From positions 1 through 45,826 of the forward strand of contig JALUBE010000162.1 of the NCBI GenBank assembly GCA_027045065.1: 45,826 nt of DNA, in the 5' to 3' direction. Shown here piece by piece: positions 1 through 7,927 of this stretch. Each line of letters opens with the position of its first letter. The stretch's first letter is position 1. A program made the position numbers and the translations under genes. This DNA is from Desulfurellales bacterium. Lineage in GTDB: Bacteria > Campylobacterota_A > Desulfurellia > Desulfurellales > Hippeaceae. Under the pieces are notes generated by a model. That model searched no databases. It was not told where the DNA came from and saw nothing but the letters and a program-made list of their open reading frames with translations.

Positions 1-83
1 GTCTCGCTTATATCGATAAATTCTTTGGCGTTCTCAATCTCTTTCTTTATTACTTCACTAACTTCGCTCGCCTTAATCTGCAT
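1..83 (-). CDS. atpA: ATP synthase F1 subunit alpha, N-terminal fragment
   Basis: This is the first 27 codons of a gene that runs off the left edge. It begins MQIKASEVSEVIKKEI, which is the usual start of F1 alpha subunits (the helix that contacts delta). The ATG is preceded by a purine-rich AAGGAGG-type ribosome-binding site, 14 bases after the atpH stop. Alpha carries the non-catalytic nucleotide sites of F1. Its place after b', b and delta is the standard order, so the assignment is safe although the ATP-binding region is outside the window. Confidence 0.9.
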   Translation of the reverse strand, partial: MQIKASEVSEVIKKEIENAKEFIDISE

Positions 84-97
84 CTATCCCTTCCTCC

Positions 98-637
98 TTA
101 TATTGAAAGTCTCAAAAGTTTTTGTTCCAAATTAGACAGATAGGTCTTCAAACTGCCATCGTAAACAACATCCTTAACCTGAACAATAATGCCCGCAATG
201 AGACTTGGATCCTTTTCAAAAGTAAATATAACCTCTTTATTTAACTTCTTACCCAAACTCTCTTTAAGTCTTTCCTTTGACTCTTTATCCAAGTCAACGG
301 CGCTTTTGACAAAGGCCTTTATCCTACCCTTCTTCTCATCTACAAGCTCTTCAAAGGTTTCAGCTATTTCGTAAAACAGCTTGAATCTGCCCTTTTTAGC
401 AACGTATTTGGTAAATTCAACCAATATTTCATCTTCACACAGCTCAGATATCACCTTTTCTTTGTTGCTATATGGAACTACATAAGCTGAAAGATAATTA
501 AAAACCTCTGGGTTACCTTTTAGAAAATCCACCAAATCTTTAAGTTTCTTTAGAAGCTCATCCTCATCAACACCCTTATCCATACAAATACTCAAAAGGG
601 CTTTTGCATATCTCGATGATAGCTTTCTATCAATCAT
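98..637 (-). CDS. atpH: ATP synthase F1 subunit delta
   Basis: This 179-residue protein is the expected length for delta/OSCP, which ties the top of F1 to the b/b' stalk. The N-terminal helical part carries the family pattern SRYAKALL near residue 8. The C-terminal part carries the conserved GGI-like segment (SLIAGIIVQV) followed by DGSLKTYL. The start codon overlaps the atpF stop in an ATGA arrangement, which implies translational coupling, and atpA follows 14 bases downstream. Nothing unusual is seen. Confidence 0.95.
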   Translation of the reverse strand: MIDRKLSSRYAKALLSICMDKGVDEDELLKKLKDLVDFLKGNPEVFNYLSAYVVPYSNKEKVISELCEDEILVEFTKYVAKKGRFKLFYEIAETFEELVDEKKGRIKAFVKSAVDLDKESKERLKESLGKKLNKEVIFTFEKDPSLIAGIIVQVKDVVYDGSLKTYLSNLEQKLLRLSI

Positions 638-1173
638 TGTTGCAAACTCCTTATAAATTTATCGTTTATCTTGGCATGCTCTTCAGGTGTCAAGCTTTCA
701 AACCTCTTCTTTAAGTTTTCTATGGCCTCTTTACTCATCTTTTTAAGCAGCAGCATCCTGGCCTTAGAGAGAATAGAAGCTTTCTCCTCTTCAATAGAAG
801 CAATAATCCTGTGAATAGCCTTTTCCACTTCCTTAAGTATCTGATCCCTTTCGTTCTTTGCCATCGACTCATAGGTCTCTAATAGGCTTTTAATCTCATC
901 CTCGAGTTTCTCGAGTTTCCTCTTTGTTTCTTCGTACAGTTTTTCTGCTTCCTCTTTAAGTTGCTCAGCTTCCTCTAACTCCTTCTTAATACTTTCCCTT
1001 CTTGTTCTAAAGAACTCCGCAACAGGCTTTCTTAAAAAGTAATACAAAATACCAACAAACAAAACAAAATTTATAACCCTCCAGCCCATGTGCGGTTCAA
1101 CACCACCTTTTTCCGCTGCAAGGGCCAATGTAGGCATGAATGCGAGTATTAAACCCAAGATGTACTTAAGCAT
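634..1173 (-). CDS. atpF: ATP synthase Fo subunit b
   Basis: The protein has 179 residues. Residues 1-19 look like a cleavable signal peptide ending LALA-AE, followed by one membrane helix (about 29-46, ending YYFLRKPV) and a long charged coiled coil (about 50-150) rich in Glu and Lys. This is the peripheral stalk b subunit. It follows a second, shorter b-type gene (atpF'), so the stalk is probably a b/b' heterodimer, as in Campylobacterota, Aquificae and cyanobacteria. A leader peptide on b is seen in some of these groups. The stop overlaps the atpH start. Confidence 0.93.
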   Translation of the reverse strand: MLKYILGLILAFMPTLALAAEKGGVEPHMGWRVINFVLFVGILYYFLRKPVAEFFRTRRESIKKELEEAEQLKEEAEKLYEETKRKLEKLEDEIKSLLETYESMAKNERDQILKEVEKAIHRIIASIEEEKASILSKARMLLLKKMSKEAIENLKKRFESLTPEEHAKINDKFIRSLQQ

Positions 1174-1183
1174 GATTGTCCCC

Positions 1184-1600
1184 CTACTCCATAATTTGTC
1201 TATATATTTTGTTAGCTATCTCAATACTGTAATCCTTAGAACTGGAAAGTTCCAACTCTATCTGCTTGTTGATTTCCTCCTCGTACTTTCTGATTTCTTC
1301 CAAAGCTTCCCTCTGCTTCTGAGAAATTCTTTCATCCTTCTCCTTTAGCGTTTGAGAAATCAGATTTGCATAGTCCTCCTTAGCCTTTTGCTCAGCTTCC
1401 CTAATCCTTTTTGCGTACTCCTCTTCGTTCTTTTGAGCCTCACTTTTCAATGTCGAAGCCCTACTCTTTAGATCTTCAATTTTTCCATATCTTTCTCTTA
1501 TCTTTGATAGCAAAGGCCTGTACAAGATTATGTTCAATACAAACAGCAGGAACAGAAAATCCAACATCTGGATAAATAGCGTGTGGTTGATGTTTATCAT
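1184..1600 (-). CDS. atpF': ATP synthase Fo subunit b'
   Basis: This 138-residue protein has an N-terminal membrane helix (about 8-28, with NIILYRPLL at its end) followed by an uninterrupted charged coiled coil to the C-terminus. The shape and the position directly upstream of atpF identify it as the b' subunit. It is the first gene of the left atp operon, with a strong ribosome-binding site (GGAGGTAAGA then ATG) and a near-consensus promoter just upstream. It has no leader peptide, unlike the b subunit that follows. Confidence 0.9.
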   Translation of the reverse strand: MININHTLFIQMLDFLFLLFVLNIILYRPLLSKIRERYGKIEDLKSRASTLKSEAQKNEEEYAKRIREAEQKAKEDYANLISQTLKEKDERISQKQREALEEIRKYEEEINKQIELELSSSKDYSIEIANKIYRQIME

Positions 1601-1636
1601 TCTTACCTCCTACCTCTGGTCCAAAATTGTCGGAGT

Positions 1637-1665
1637 AAAATACCATAACATATTATTTGTGTCAA
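1637..1665 (-). promoter_or_regulatory. Sigma-70-type promoter of the atpF'-F-H-A operon
   Basis: On the minus strand TTGACA (1665-1660) is separated by 17 bases from TATTTT (1642-1637), 37 bases before the atpF' ATG. The -35 box is a perfect consensus and the spacing is optimal. It lies only 9 bases past the stop of the upstream usp gene and no terminator separates them, so the atp genes probably also receive some read-through. Called from sequence only. Confidence 0.75.
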
Positions 1666-1673
1666 CAAACTTG

Positions 1674-2117
1674 CTATTCGACAACAATAAAATCATTAAC
1701 ATACTGTTTTATTTCATTAAAAAATGGTTCGATATCATTATGAATTAGCGACCTTTCTATTGGGCCTCTCTCTTCCTTCGGTATAATCAAGGTTCTAACA
1801 ACATTTTCCTTTACAAATCTTAAAATCTCTTCTGCTGTTTTACCTTTAAGTTCAATCCTTTCAACTTTAATCCGGTTATCGGAAGACTTAATTACATCCT
1901 CTAACTTCTCCATTATAACCCTTCCTATATTTTCAATACCTACTTCAAGCTCCTTTTTTAAATGAACATAACTACCCCTTGAAAAGAAGTCTACATCATT
2001 AACAAAGAGTAAATGTATAGTTCCAATGTTATTTTCTTTTGCGATTTTCAAAGCCCTCTTGGCGGCCTTCTTACCGACCTCAGATCCTTTGGCTACAACA
2101 ACCAATTCGTACTCCAT
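1674..2117 (-). CDS. Universal stress protein (UspA-like) domain protein
   Basis: I chose the ATG at 2117, which gives 147 residues: it has a good ribosome-binding site (GGGAGGTTAGG) and the protein then begins with the expected first beta strand (YELVVVAKGS). The alternating strand-helix pattern and the strand near residue 110 (RTLIIPKEE) fit the Usp fold. The ATP-binding pattern of classical UspA (G-2X-G-9X-G-S/T) is degenerate (ERGPIERS), so nucleotide binding is uncertain. It starts one base after the stop of a membrane permease, and small Usp proteins paired with transporters are often thought to be regulatory partners. That role is an inference. Confidence 0.72.
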   Translation of the reverse strand: MEYELVVVAKGSEVGKKAAKRALKIAKENNIGTIHLLFVNDVDFFSRGSYVHLKKELEVGIENIGRVIMEKLEDVIKSSDNRIKVERIELKGKTAEEILRFVKENVVRTLIIPKEERGPIERSLIHNDIEPFFNEIKQYVNDFIVVE

Positions 2118-2118
2118 C

Positions 2119-3786
2119 CTAACCTCCCAACAACAGCCACACCATACCAATTGCCACAGACACAATGGTAGCTGGTGCTCCAACCTTTAAAAATTCCTTG
2201 AACGTTATAGGGTAACCTGCCCTTTCGGAAATTCCTGCTGTAACAACATTGGCGCTTGCACCGATCAATGTTCCATTTCCTCCAAGACAAGCACCTAAAG
2301 ACAAAGCCCACCAAAGAGTATTGCCAGCATCGGGTATTGTTCGTGTTAGATAAGCCACTACCGGCAACATTGTAGCGGTGAAAGGAATGTTGTCTATAAT
2401 GGCCGAAGCAAATGCACTTACCCAAATGATCAAGATTATTGCAAGTGTCAAACTATTGCCCGCCAAATCCTTGACCCATGATGCTATCATCATTATAACA
2501 CCCGTCTGCACGCTACCCTCAACAATGATGAATAACATCATAAAGAACACAAGTGTTGTCCACTCAACCTCTTTCTCCATTATCTCTGTAATATCGACAC
2601 CACTTAATATCAAAATCAAACCAGCACCCACTAAAGCTGCTATAGATGGCTCCATATGCAAAAGTCCGTGTGTTACAAACAATGCTATGACGAAAGCCAA
2701 AACAAACAGGCAATATCTAAGCAATTTTGCATCGGTTATCTTGTATTCTTCTCTGAGTTTCTCAAGTAATTTATCCACATTTTCAACCTTGCCCTTTTTA
2801 TACTCCTTACCGAAGAAAAACTTCATAACAAAAACATTGGCAATCAATATCAGAAAAATTACATCACCAAGATTTATGAGAAACTGGTTGAATGTTAAAT
2901 GTGCAAACGAGCCAATCATAATATTGGGCGGATCGCCTATTAACGTTGCGGTTCCACCCATATTTGATGCAATCACCTCGGGTATCAATAGGCTCATAGG
3001 GTTTATATTTAACATAAGAGCAATCTCTATAGAAACAGGAGCAATCAAAAGCATTGTTGTAACATTGTCAAGAAAAGCACTTACAATAGCCGTAACAAAC
3101 ATCAAAATTATTGACAGTTTAAACACATTACCTTTGCTCATGGCATAGGATTTGTAAGCAAGCCATTGGAAGACACCGGTCTTTTTCATTACACCGACAA
3201 TTATCATCATACCCATGAGGAGTAAAATTACGTTAAAATCTATCGATCTAACGGCTTCATCGAACGAAATAACGAAATAATTTTCACTAAAAATACCAAA
3301 CGTGTAAGAGACAAACAGTAAAACTCCAGCACCTATCATGGCTGCTACAGTTCGGTGTAGGATCTCAAATGAAATTAGTGCAAAAGTCATTACCAAAACA
3401 ATTAAAGCTATCCAAAAGGCAGGCGTAGTTACACGCCCCATTGTTTCATTAACTGACGATATGTATATGGTTTCTCCGTTAGGCAACTTTGAAACCAAAA
3501 TATTCCTAATGGGTTCATGTATAGTTTCATAGGTACTCTTTTTAAACTCTATATCTATATCAGCCGGTTTCAATTGTTTTATAGGAATTTCTATAAAATA
3601 ACTACCATTGGTTGTGGTCTCTGCGCGTCCTAACACTTTACCGTTATAGAGAATCTCAACTTCAACACCATCAATGGCCGAACCGTGCTCGTTTTTTATC
3701 ACACCCCCCACCCTTAAAGTGGCAGCTTGAGAATACACAGAAAACACAAAAATAAAAAGCACAACCATCCAGGCTACCTTTTTCAT
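2119..3786 (-). CDS. NhaD/ArsB-type (ion transporter superfamily) permease with N-terminal extracytoplasmic domain
   Basis: I chose the ATG at 3786 (555 residues): it follows a GAGGTGG ribosome-binding site and opens a clear signal sequence (MKKVAWMVVLFIF...). Residues about 22-100 look like a small beta-sandwich of the carboxypeptidase-regulatory type (LRVGGVIKNEHG..., with NGSYFIEIP), placed outside the membrane. From about residue 120 the protein is a typical ion-transporter-superfamily permease with the paired signature loops FLDNVTTM / IIDNIPFTATM and GGTATLIGDPPN / GGNGTLIGASAN in the two halves. Relatives include Na+/H+ antiporter NhaD, arsenite permease ArsB and the P-protein, and the substrate cannot be told from sequence. 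No arsenic-resistance gene is nearby. The next gene is a Usp protein. Confidence 0.82.
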   Translation of the reverse strand: MKKVAWMVVLFIFVFSVYSQAATLRVGGVIKNEHGSAIDGVEVEILYNGKVLGRAETTTNGSYFIEIPIKQLKPADIDIEFKKSTYETIHEPIRNILVSKLPNGETIYISSVNETMGRVTTPAFWIALIVLVMTFALISFEILHRTVAAMIGAGVLLFVSYTFGIFSENYFVISFDEAVRSIDFNVILLLMGMMIIVGVMKKTGVFQWLAYKSYAMSKGNVFKLSIILMFVTAIVSAFLDNVTTMLLIAPVSIEIALMLNINPMSLLIPEVIASNMGGTATLIGDPPNIMIGSFAHLTFNQFLINLGDVIFLILIANVFVMKFFFGKEYKKGKVENVDKLLEKLREEYKITDAKLLRYCLFVLAFVIALFVTHGLLHMEPSIAALVGAGLILILSGVDITEIMEKEVEWTTLVFFMMLFIIVEGSVQTGVIMMIASWVKDLAGNSLTLAIILIIWVSAFASAIIDNIPFTATMLPVVAYLTRTIPDAGNTLWWALSLGACLGGNGTLIGASANVVTAGISERAGYPITFKEFLKVGAPATIVSVAIGMVWLLLGG

Positions 3787-3812
3787 ATAGACCACCTCTA
3801 AAAACTTTGCGT

Positions 3813-4619
3813 TCAAGATTGAAACTTGTCAATAAAATCTCTCAGCTCTCTTATGTCGTCAAAGACAAACTCTACTTTAAACCTCTTGCCGGTTCTTTTT
3901 AGCTTTACGTTTTTAAAAATACTGCTCAAAATTTTGAACTCTTCTGGTATATCAAAAGTTTCCCTACTTTTCGCCAGCCTCTCACTTTCCCTAACACTCA
4001 ACTTTTTCTCTATGATCTCCTCAGCTAACCTTTTCTGTTCATCCTCATCCTTTAAAGATAGTATAGCCCTCGCATGGCCCGCCGTTATCAATCCTTTCTT
4101 AATCTTTTCAATGATCTCCTGTGGAAGATTGAGAAGCCTTAAACTATTGGCTATTGTTGCTCTATCCTTACCTATGCGTTTCGCAAGTTCTTCTTGTGTA
4201 TAGTGAAAATTCTCAATTAATCTCTTATACGCCAACGCCTCTTCAATGGGGTTTAAATCCTTTCTTTGAACATTCTCGATCAACGCTATCTCTGCCGATT
4301 CCTCATCTGTAATATCTTTTATAATCGCTGGAATGGAGCCCAGACCAGCACGTTTTGCAGCCAAGAACCTTCTTTCACCCGCAACGATTTGATACTTATC
4401 TCCGTACTCTCTTACAATTATTGGCTGTATTACACCCTTTTCTTTAATTGATTCTGCTAACTCCTCTATGCCTTTTTCATCAAAATTCTCTCTCGGCTGG
4501 AAGGGGTTACTCTCAATTAGATCCAAAGCTATAGTGGTAATCCGATTTTCTTTTTCAAAATCGTCGAGCCCTCCAAAAAGCGCTTCCAATCCCTTTCCCA
4601 AGCCGCCTTTTTTAGGCAT
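3813..4619 (-). CDS. parB: Chromosome partitioning protein ParB (Spo0J)
   Basis: This 268-residue protein has the family order. The N-terminal CTP-binding ParB domain contains NPFQPR and GERRFLAAKRAG (about residues 36-95). A helix-turn-helix region follows (TQEELAKRIGKDRATIANSLRLL, split here only by description, about 130-152), then a C-terminal dimerisation region. ParB binds parS sites near the origin and stimulates the ParA ATPase. Its start overlaps the soj stop by 8 bp, so the two are one translation unit. I could not find a convincing parS in the window. Confidence 0.95.
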   Translation of the reverse strand: MPKKGGLGKGLEALFGGLDDFEKENRITTIALDLIESNPFQPRENFDEKGIEELAESIKEKGVIQPIIVREYGDKYQIVAGERRFLAAKRAGLGSIPAIIKDITDEESAEIALIENVQRKDLNPIEEALAYKRLIENFHYTQEELAKRIGKDRATIANSLRLLNLPQEIIEKIKKGLITAGHARAILSLKDEDEQKRLAEEIIEKKLSVRESERLAKSRETFDIPEEFKILSSIFKNVKLKRTGKRFKVEFVFDDIRELRDFIDKFQS

Positions 4620-5358
4620 ACTTCAAAACCTCTTTTGCCAACGACAGATAACTTTGGCTTCCTGGACACTTAATATCGTATGAGATTACGGACTTGCCAA
4701 AACTCGGAGCTTCAGACAACCTCACATTGCGAGGAATTAAGGTCTTAAATATGTACTTTGGAAAATGCCTTTTTAGTTCCATTTCAACCTGTTTGGATAA
4801 ATTATTCCTCTTATCGTGCATCGTAAGGAGTATGCCTTCTATTTTCAAAGATGGATTAAACGTCCTCTTTATAAGGTTAATCGTATGTAAAAGCTGGGCC
4901 AAACCCTCCATTGCAAAATACTCACACTGCACAGGCACCAAAACTGAATTTGCCGCAACAAGGGCATTTATGGTTAAAAAGCCCAATGATGGCGGGCAGT
5001 CTATAAGCACATAATCAAAACCTTTTACATCCTTCAAAAGATTCTTCAAGATCTTCTCTTTGTTTTCCAAATTTTTAAGCTCAACTTCGGCGCCGATTAG
5101 GGAAATATTCGAAGGCACTATAAAGAGATTTTCCATCTCTGTTGGTGTTACCAAAGATTGTAGTCTCTTTTTACCGATTAGAGCATGATAAATGCACATC
5201 TCCCTTTCGGCATTTAGACCACTTGTGGCATTTGCTTGAGGATCAATATCAATTATCAGGACTTTTTTACCAAAAACGGCAAGCGATGCACCAAGATTTA
5301 TTGCCGTAGTGGTTTTACCAACGCCACCTTTTTGATTGGTGATCGCTATCGTCTTCAT
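4612..5358 (-). CDS. soj: Chromosome partitioning ATPase ParA (Soj)
   Basis: This 248-residue protein is a Walker-type ATPase of the MinD/ParA group. It has the deviant P-loop KGGVGKTT at residues 10-17, the DIDPQAN switch near residue 40 and DCPPSLGFL near residue 120. It lacks an N-terminal HTH, which marks a chromosomal Soj rather than a plasmid ParA. It is sandwiched between murG (ATGA overlap) and parB (8 bp overlap), so it probably belongs to the long nadK-recN-murG transcription unit. Confidence 0.95.
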   Translation of the reverse strand: MKTIAITNQKGGVGKTTTAINLGASLAVFGKKVLIIDIDPQANATSGLNAEREMCIYHALIGKKRLQSLVTPTEMENLFIVPSNISLIGAEVELKNLENKEKILKNLLKDVKGFDYVLIDCPPSLGFLTINALVAANSVLVPVQCEYFAMEGLAQLLHTINLIKRTFNPSLKIEGILLTMHDKRNNLSKQVEMELKRHFPKYIFKTLIPRNVRLSEAPSFGKSVISYDIKCPGSQSYLSLAKEVLKYA

Positions 5359-6395
5359 CTCTTTCCTGCCACCATGATCTCAAACATCTTTTCACACGCA
5401 TCAGGTTTGCACAGTCTTTTTGCGTTTTCAGACATCTCATCTAACTTATCAACCGTTAGTGATGATATAATACTTAGAATTTTTTTTCCAGTTAAATCTC
5501 TATCCTCTAAAATTAAGGCAGCATGGGCATCTGAGAAAACTTTAGCATTAAAGTATTGATGGTTATAGATTGCATAGGGGTAAGGAACAAGTATAGAACC
5601 TAAAGCTGCACAGGATATCTCGCTCAAAGTACTTGCTCCTGCTCGACACACTATAAAATCAATGGATCTATAGAAACCCTCCATATCATTGATAAACCTA
5701 CGCACTTCCCAATCCTTTTTATTCCTTTTGTATGCATACTTCACGCGCTCATAATCTTCATCGCCTGTCTGGTGAATAACTTTAAAATTAGTTTCAAAAC
5801 CCGAAAGCTCTATCATGGCTTTGTTTATGCTCCTTGCTCCCCTCGACCCACCGATAACACCAATAACAAAAGGTTCCTTTATTATCCTCTTAAAGTTTTT
5901 AAACTTTATCCTTGTGGGATTACCAACGACAATTGCTTTGTTAAAGAATTGCTTTGTAATTTCAAAATTTACAAACGTAAAATCGCAAAACCTTGATAAT
6001 ACTCTGTTTGCCTTGCCGGGATACGAGTTCTGCTCTAAAATTGCAGATCTAACACCCTTTGTAACAGAAGCCAAGACAACGGGAAAACTGACATATCCCC
6101 CAAATCCAACAGTAAAAATAGGCTTGATCTTACCGATGAGCTTCAAAGCATCAAAATATGCTTTAGATACACCCAAAAAGCCTTTAAATCTATCGATCAA
6201 ACCTTTGCCTGCGATACCCCGTGACTTTAACAGGTAATACTCAATGTTATAACGCGGTAAAACCCTCTTTTCCAATCCATAATCCGAACCAATAAGAATT
6301 GGATTGTAACCTTTGTCTTTTAGAAAATCTGCGAAAGCCAAAGCAGCAAAGAGATGCCCACCTGTTCCACCGCCTGTAAGGACAACATTTCTCAC
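5355..6395 (-). CDS. murG: UDP-GlcNAc:undecaprenyl-pyrophosphoryl-MurNAc-pentapeptide N-acetylglucosaminyltransferase
   Basis: This 346-residue protein has the usual MurG length and fold. The N-terminal glycine loop GGTGGHLFAALA (about residues 8-19) and a second loop GFGGYVSFP bind the lipid acceptor. The C-terminal half has GGSRGARSIN and the donor-binding segment CRAGASTLSEI. MurG makes lipid II on the inner face of the membrane. It is not in the dcw cluster here (mraZ-rsmH-ftsL-ftsI is 30 kb away) but lies between a recN-like gene and soj, with 4 bp overlaps on both sides. Confidence 0.95.
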   Translation of the reverse strand: MRNVVLTGGGTGGHLFAALAFADFLKDKGYNPILIGSDYGLEKRVLPRYNIEYYLLKSRGIAGKGLIDRFKGFLGVSKAYFDALKLIGKIKPIFTVGFGGYVSFPVVLASVTKGVRSAILEQNSYPGKANRVLSRFCDFTFVNFEITKQFFNKAIVVGNPTRIKFKNFKRIIKEPFVIGVIGGSRGARSINKAMIELSGFETNFKVIHQTGDEDYERVKYAYKRNKKDWEVRRFINDMEGFYRSIDFIVCRAGASTLSEISCAALGSILVPYPYAIYNHQYFNAKVFSDAHAALILEDRDLTGKKILSIISSLTVDKLDEMSENAKRLCKPDACEKMFEIMVAGKR

Positions 6396-7927
6396 ATTAC
6401 CATCTCCACATTGCTTATACTTTTTCCATCAATAAACTCCTTATCGACCCTATAAACACGATCTGCAATCTCAAGCATTCTATCTGAGTGTGTAACCAGC
6501 AATATCTGATTTGCTCTTGAATAACCCTTGATCATCATCATTAATTTTTCTAAAGCCCTATTGCTCAGGCCAGACTCAATCTCATCAAATATAACAGTCT
6601 CACTTGCATTCAAAAGTTCCGACAATGCAACCTTTAAGGCAAGGATAAACCTTGATTTCTCACCGCCGCTTGCAACCTTATCTATGGAGTCAGGCTCAAT
6701 ATCAGGGTTTGCGGAAAATAGTATATCTACCCTATCAAAACCAAGATGTGTAATCTTGCCCTGATCAAAAACAATCTTAACTTTGCTATTTTCCATATTG
6801 AGCTCGGCCAGATGTTCCTTAATTCTTTTTTCAAGCAAATCTGCAACTTTCTTCCTCTCTAAAGATAAGCGTTTAGCACAATCAATCATTATCCTCTCTT
6901 TTTCTTCCAGCCTCTCTTTCAAATCATCGATTTTCCTCAAAATCTCTTCTTTTTCGTCTATCAAAGACTTCAGATGTTCCTTCTGCTCGATTATCTCATC
7001 CAGATCCTTACCAAACTCCCTCTTCAATTTCTCAAGCTGAAACAAACGGGCATTTATCTTATCCACATCTATATTTGAAAGGTCTTGATTCAATACATCG
7101 TAAAACTCATCTTTCGCCGAACGTATAAGCTCTAATGCCTCATTTAGGGCATCCTTTGAAGAAAACTTAAAAGATTGGGTTTCAAGTCTATCCAAATTGG
7201 ACACAAGCCTACCTAAAAAATCTTCTACTGATCCTTCCTTCTCATAAAGTTCAAAAACAGCCTCTCTTGCAATATCCATTGCAAATTTTGAACTCTTAAC
7301 CCTATTCAGTTTTTTCAAAAGCTCATCATATTCACCCATTTTGGGATTAACCTTTTCTATTGCTTCAAGCAGTATCTCCGGATGTTTATCTGTAATCTCA
7401 CTCAATTTACACTGAAGCTCAACTATTGTGTTTTTAAGCTTTTCATATTCCAAAAACCTATCTTTAAAATCATTAATAACGGATCTGTCGACACGCGCAT
7501 CGATTGTCTTTAGAAGTTTGTCCGGCGAAAAAATCTCAAACCTATAATCTTGAGAAACAATGCTCAAAAAAAGACCTTTAAGCGAAGATACAATTTTAGC
7601 AGTCACAGGTTCATGGTTGATCAGAACCCTCGTAGCCCCTCTTTTTATCACTTTAGTGAAAATAGCCTCGTCATCAAAAATACCGAAATCCGACAACGCT
7701 TTCTTTTGCTCATTCGATAATTGAAACAACAGAGAAACCTTTGAAAAATCTGCAAAATTACCCACAATATTTGTGTCGACTTTTTGAGAAAATACGTAGT
7801 CTATTGCTTTAATTATCAAGGACTTCCCACTTCCAGACTCACCAATAATGGCGGTAATTTTATCCGACGGCTCTATAACGCACTTCTCAATGGTCAGAAA
7901 GTTCTCTATCTCTATCCTCTTTAACAT
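6392..7927 (-). CDS. recN: RecN-like SMC-family DNA repair ATPase
   Basis: This 511-residue protein has the SMC-like layout: Walker A GESGSGKS at 29-36, a long central coiled coil (about 160-370), then the ABC signature ASGGEKSRFILALK, Walker B VIFDEIESGLS and an H-loop LVTHSDRM. RecN acts at double-strand breaks. The protein is somewhat shorter than typical RecN (about 550), and its C-terminal part lacks the usual THLPQVA stretch, reading THSDRMLEIADR instead, so it is a divergent member. It overlaps nadK by 7 bp and murG by 4 bp, and a nadK-recN pairing is common in bacteria, which supports the call. Confidence 0.8.
   Translation of the reverse strand: MLKRIEIENFLTIEKCVIEPSDKITAIIGESGSGKSLIIKAIDYVFSQKVDTNIVGNFADFSKVSLLFQLSNEQKKALSDFGIFDDEAIFTKVIKRGATRVLINHEPVTAKIVSSLKGLFLSIVSQDYRFEIFSPDKLLKTIDARVDRSVINDFKDRFLEYEKLKNTIVELQCKLSEITDKHPEILLEAIEKVNPKMGEYDELLKKLNRVKSSKFAMDIAREAVFELYEKEGSVEDFLGRLVSNLDRLETQSFKFSSKDALNEALELIRSAKDEFYDVLNQDLSNIDVDKINARLFQLEKLKREFGKDLDEIIEQKEHLKSLIDEKEEILRKIDDLKERLEEKERIMIDCAKRLSLERKKVADLLEKRIKEHLAELNMENSKVKIVFDQGKITHLGFDRVDILFSANPDIEPDSIDKVASGGEKSRFILALKVALSELLNASETVIFDEIESGLSNRALEKLMMMIKGYSRANQILLVTHSDRMLEIADRVYRVDKEFIDGKSISNVEMVM

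Noticed and set aside
2378-3148. 256-codon open frame on the plus strand opposite the permease gene
   Set aside because: It is low-complexity Ser/Ile/Thr-rich, has no ribosome-binding site, and is a mirror of a hydrophobic gene with strong family motifs.
3787-3816. Longer permease start at TTG 3816
   Set aside because: The ATG at 3786 has GAGGTGG upstream and opens the signal sequence directly; the extra ten residues break the signal-peptide layout.
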